From positions 1 through 5,131 of the forward strand of contig JBOFUX010000080.1 of the NCBI GenBank assembly GCA_051652785.1: DNA of 5,131 nucleotides. The letters run 5' to 3'. This DNA comes from JAGNZR01 sp051652785. GTDB taxonomy: Bacteria; Fusobacteriota; Fusobacteriia; Fusobacteriales; Fusobacteriaceae. The position numbers and the translations under genes were made by a program. Positions 4,998-5,131 of this stretch are shown in pieces (positions within the stretch are counted from its first letter, which is position 1; the number at the start of each line of letters is the position of its first letter). The notes beneath the pieces are model-generated. The model saw only the letters and a program-made list of their open reading frames with translations, made no database searches and was not told where the DNA came from.

Positions 4998-5131
4998 CTA
5001 CATCTTTTTAATTTGTTCTAGAGATTTTAAATTAATTTTATAAAAAGTATTTAAAGAGTATTTAAAAGAATTGATATTTTTAATATTATATTCTTTTATC
5101 AAAATATCAAAAGTTTTAGTTGTTAGAAAAA
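4998..5131 (-). CDS. C-terminal end of an unidentified gene, running out of the window
   Basis: A minus-strand frame is open from the right edge for 43 codons and ends in TAG at 5000-4998. It reads FLTTKTFDILIKEYNIKNIN, then SFKYSLNTFYKINLKSLEQI and KKM. The mix is lysine-, asparagine- and isoleucine-rich, with an alternating pattern that suggests short amphipathic helices. It has no cysteine, no membrane segment and no motif I recognise. Too little is visible to name a family. It is convergent with cfa, and paired hairpins lie between them. A chance open frame of this length in AT-rich DNA is possible, but the protein-like composition and the hairpin right after the stop favour a real gene end. 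Confidence 0.5.
   Translation of the reverse strand, partial: FLTTKTFDILIKEYNIKNINSFKYSLNTFYKINLKSLEQIKKM

Noticed and set aside
1..5131. CRISPR array, rRNA, tRNA or known riboswitch
   Set aside because: No regularly spaced repeats, cloverleaf or conserved riboswitch core were seen on either strand.

Overview
The window is very AT-rich (GC well under a third by eye), with strong GGAGG ribosome sites and short AT-rich hairpin terminators. This fits a low-GC anaerobe such as Fusobacterium or a relative (Leptotrichia, Clostridium-like). The assignment rests on composition and on the general look of the proteins, not on a search.

Layout from left to right. (1) Positions 1-1077 (+): the 3' part of a gene that runs in from outside the window. 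It ends in a cysteine-rich PAAR-like (DUF4280-type) domain, of the sort that caps spikes of contractile injection systems. (2) Positions 1078-2286: a stretch of gene remains. It holds the C-terminal third of an AAA_13 (RloC/PrrC-like) defence ATPase cut off at the ABC signature motif, then a probable frameshifted 5' stub of an IS256-type transposase, then about 265 bp with no convincing gene. (3) Positions 2287-3434 (-): the remains of a mobile element. It holds an intact HigA-like antitoxin gene, a toxin gene with a large in-frame internal deletion, their shared promoter with a perfect palindromic operator, and a frameshifted, 5'-truncated relaxase pseudogene. A bidirectional terminator (2287-2327) closes it. 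(4) Positions 3461-4916 (+): an orphan terminator, a promoter and structured leader, an intact cyclopropane-fatty-acid synthase gene (cfa, 372 aa), and its terminator. (5) Positions 4917-5131: hairpins and the C-terminal end of an unidentified gene on the minus strand, convergent with cfa.

Only cfa and the antitoxin gene look complete and functional. The middle of the window is best read as an accessory-gene graveyard between a secretion-related gene and a core lipid gene. It contains a defence ATPase, a transposase, a mobilization protein and an addiction toxin, each broken in a different way, beside an antitoxin that has kept its control region. I did not find a complete new system. The most informative items are the orphaned antitoxin with its deleted toxin, the hidden relaxase frame, and the truncated ATPase carrying an R-x3-E...H pattern like that of anticodon nucleases.
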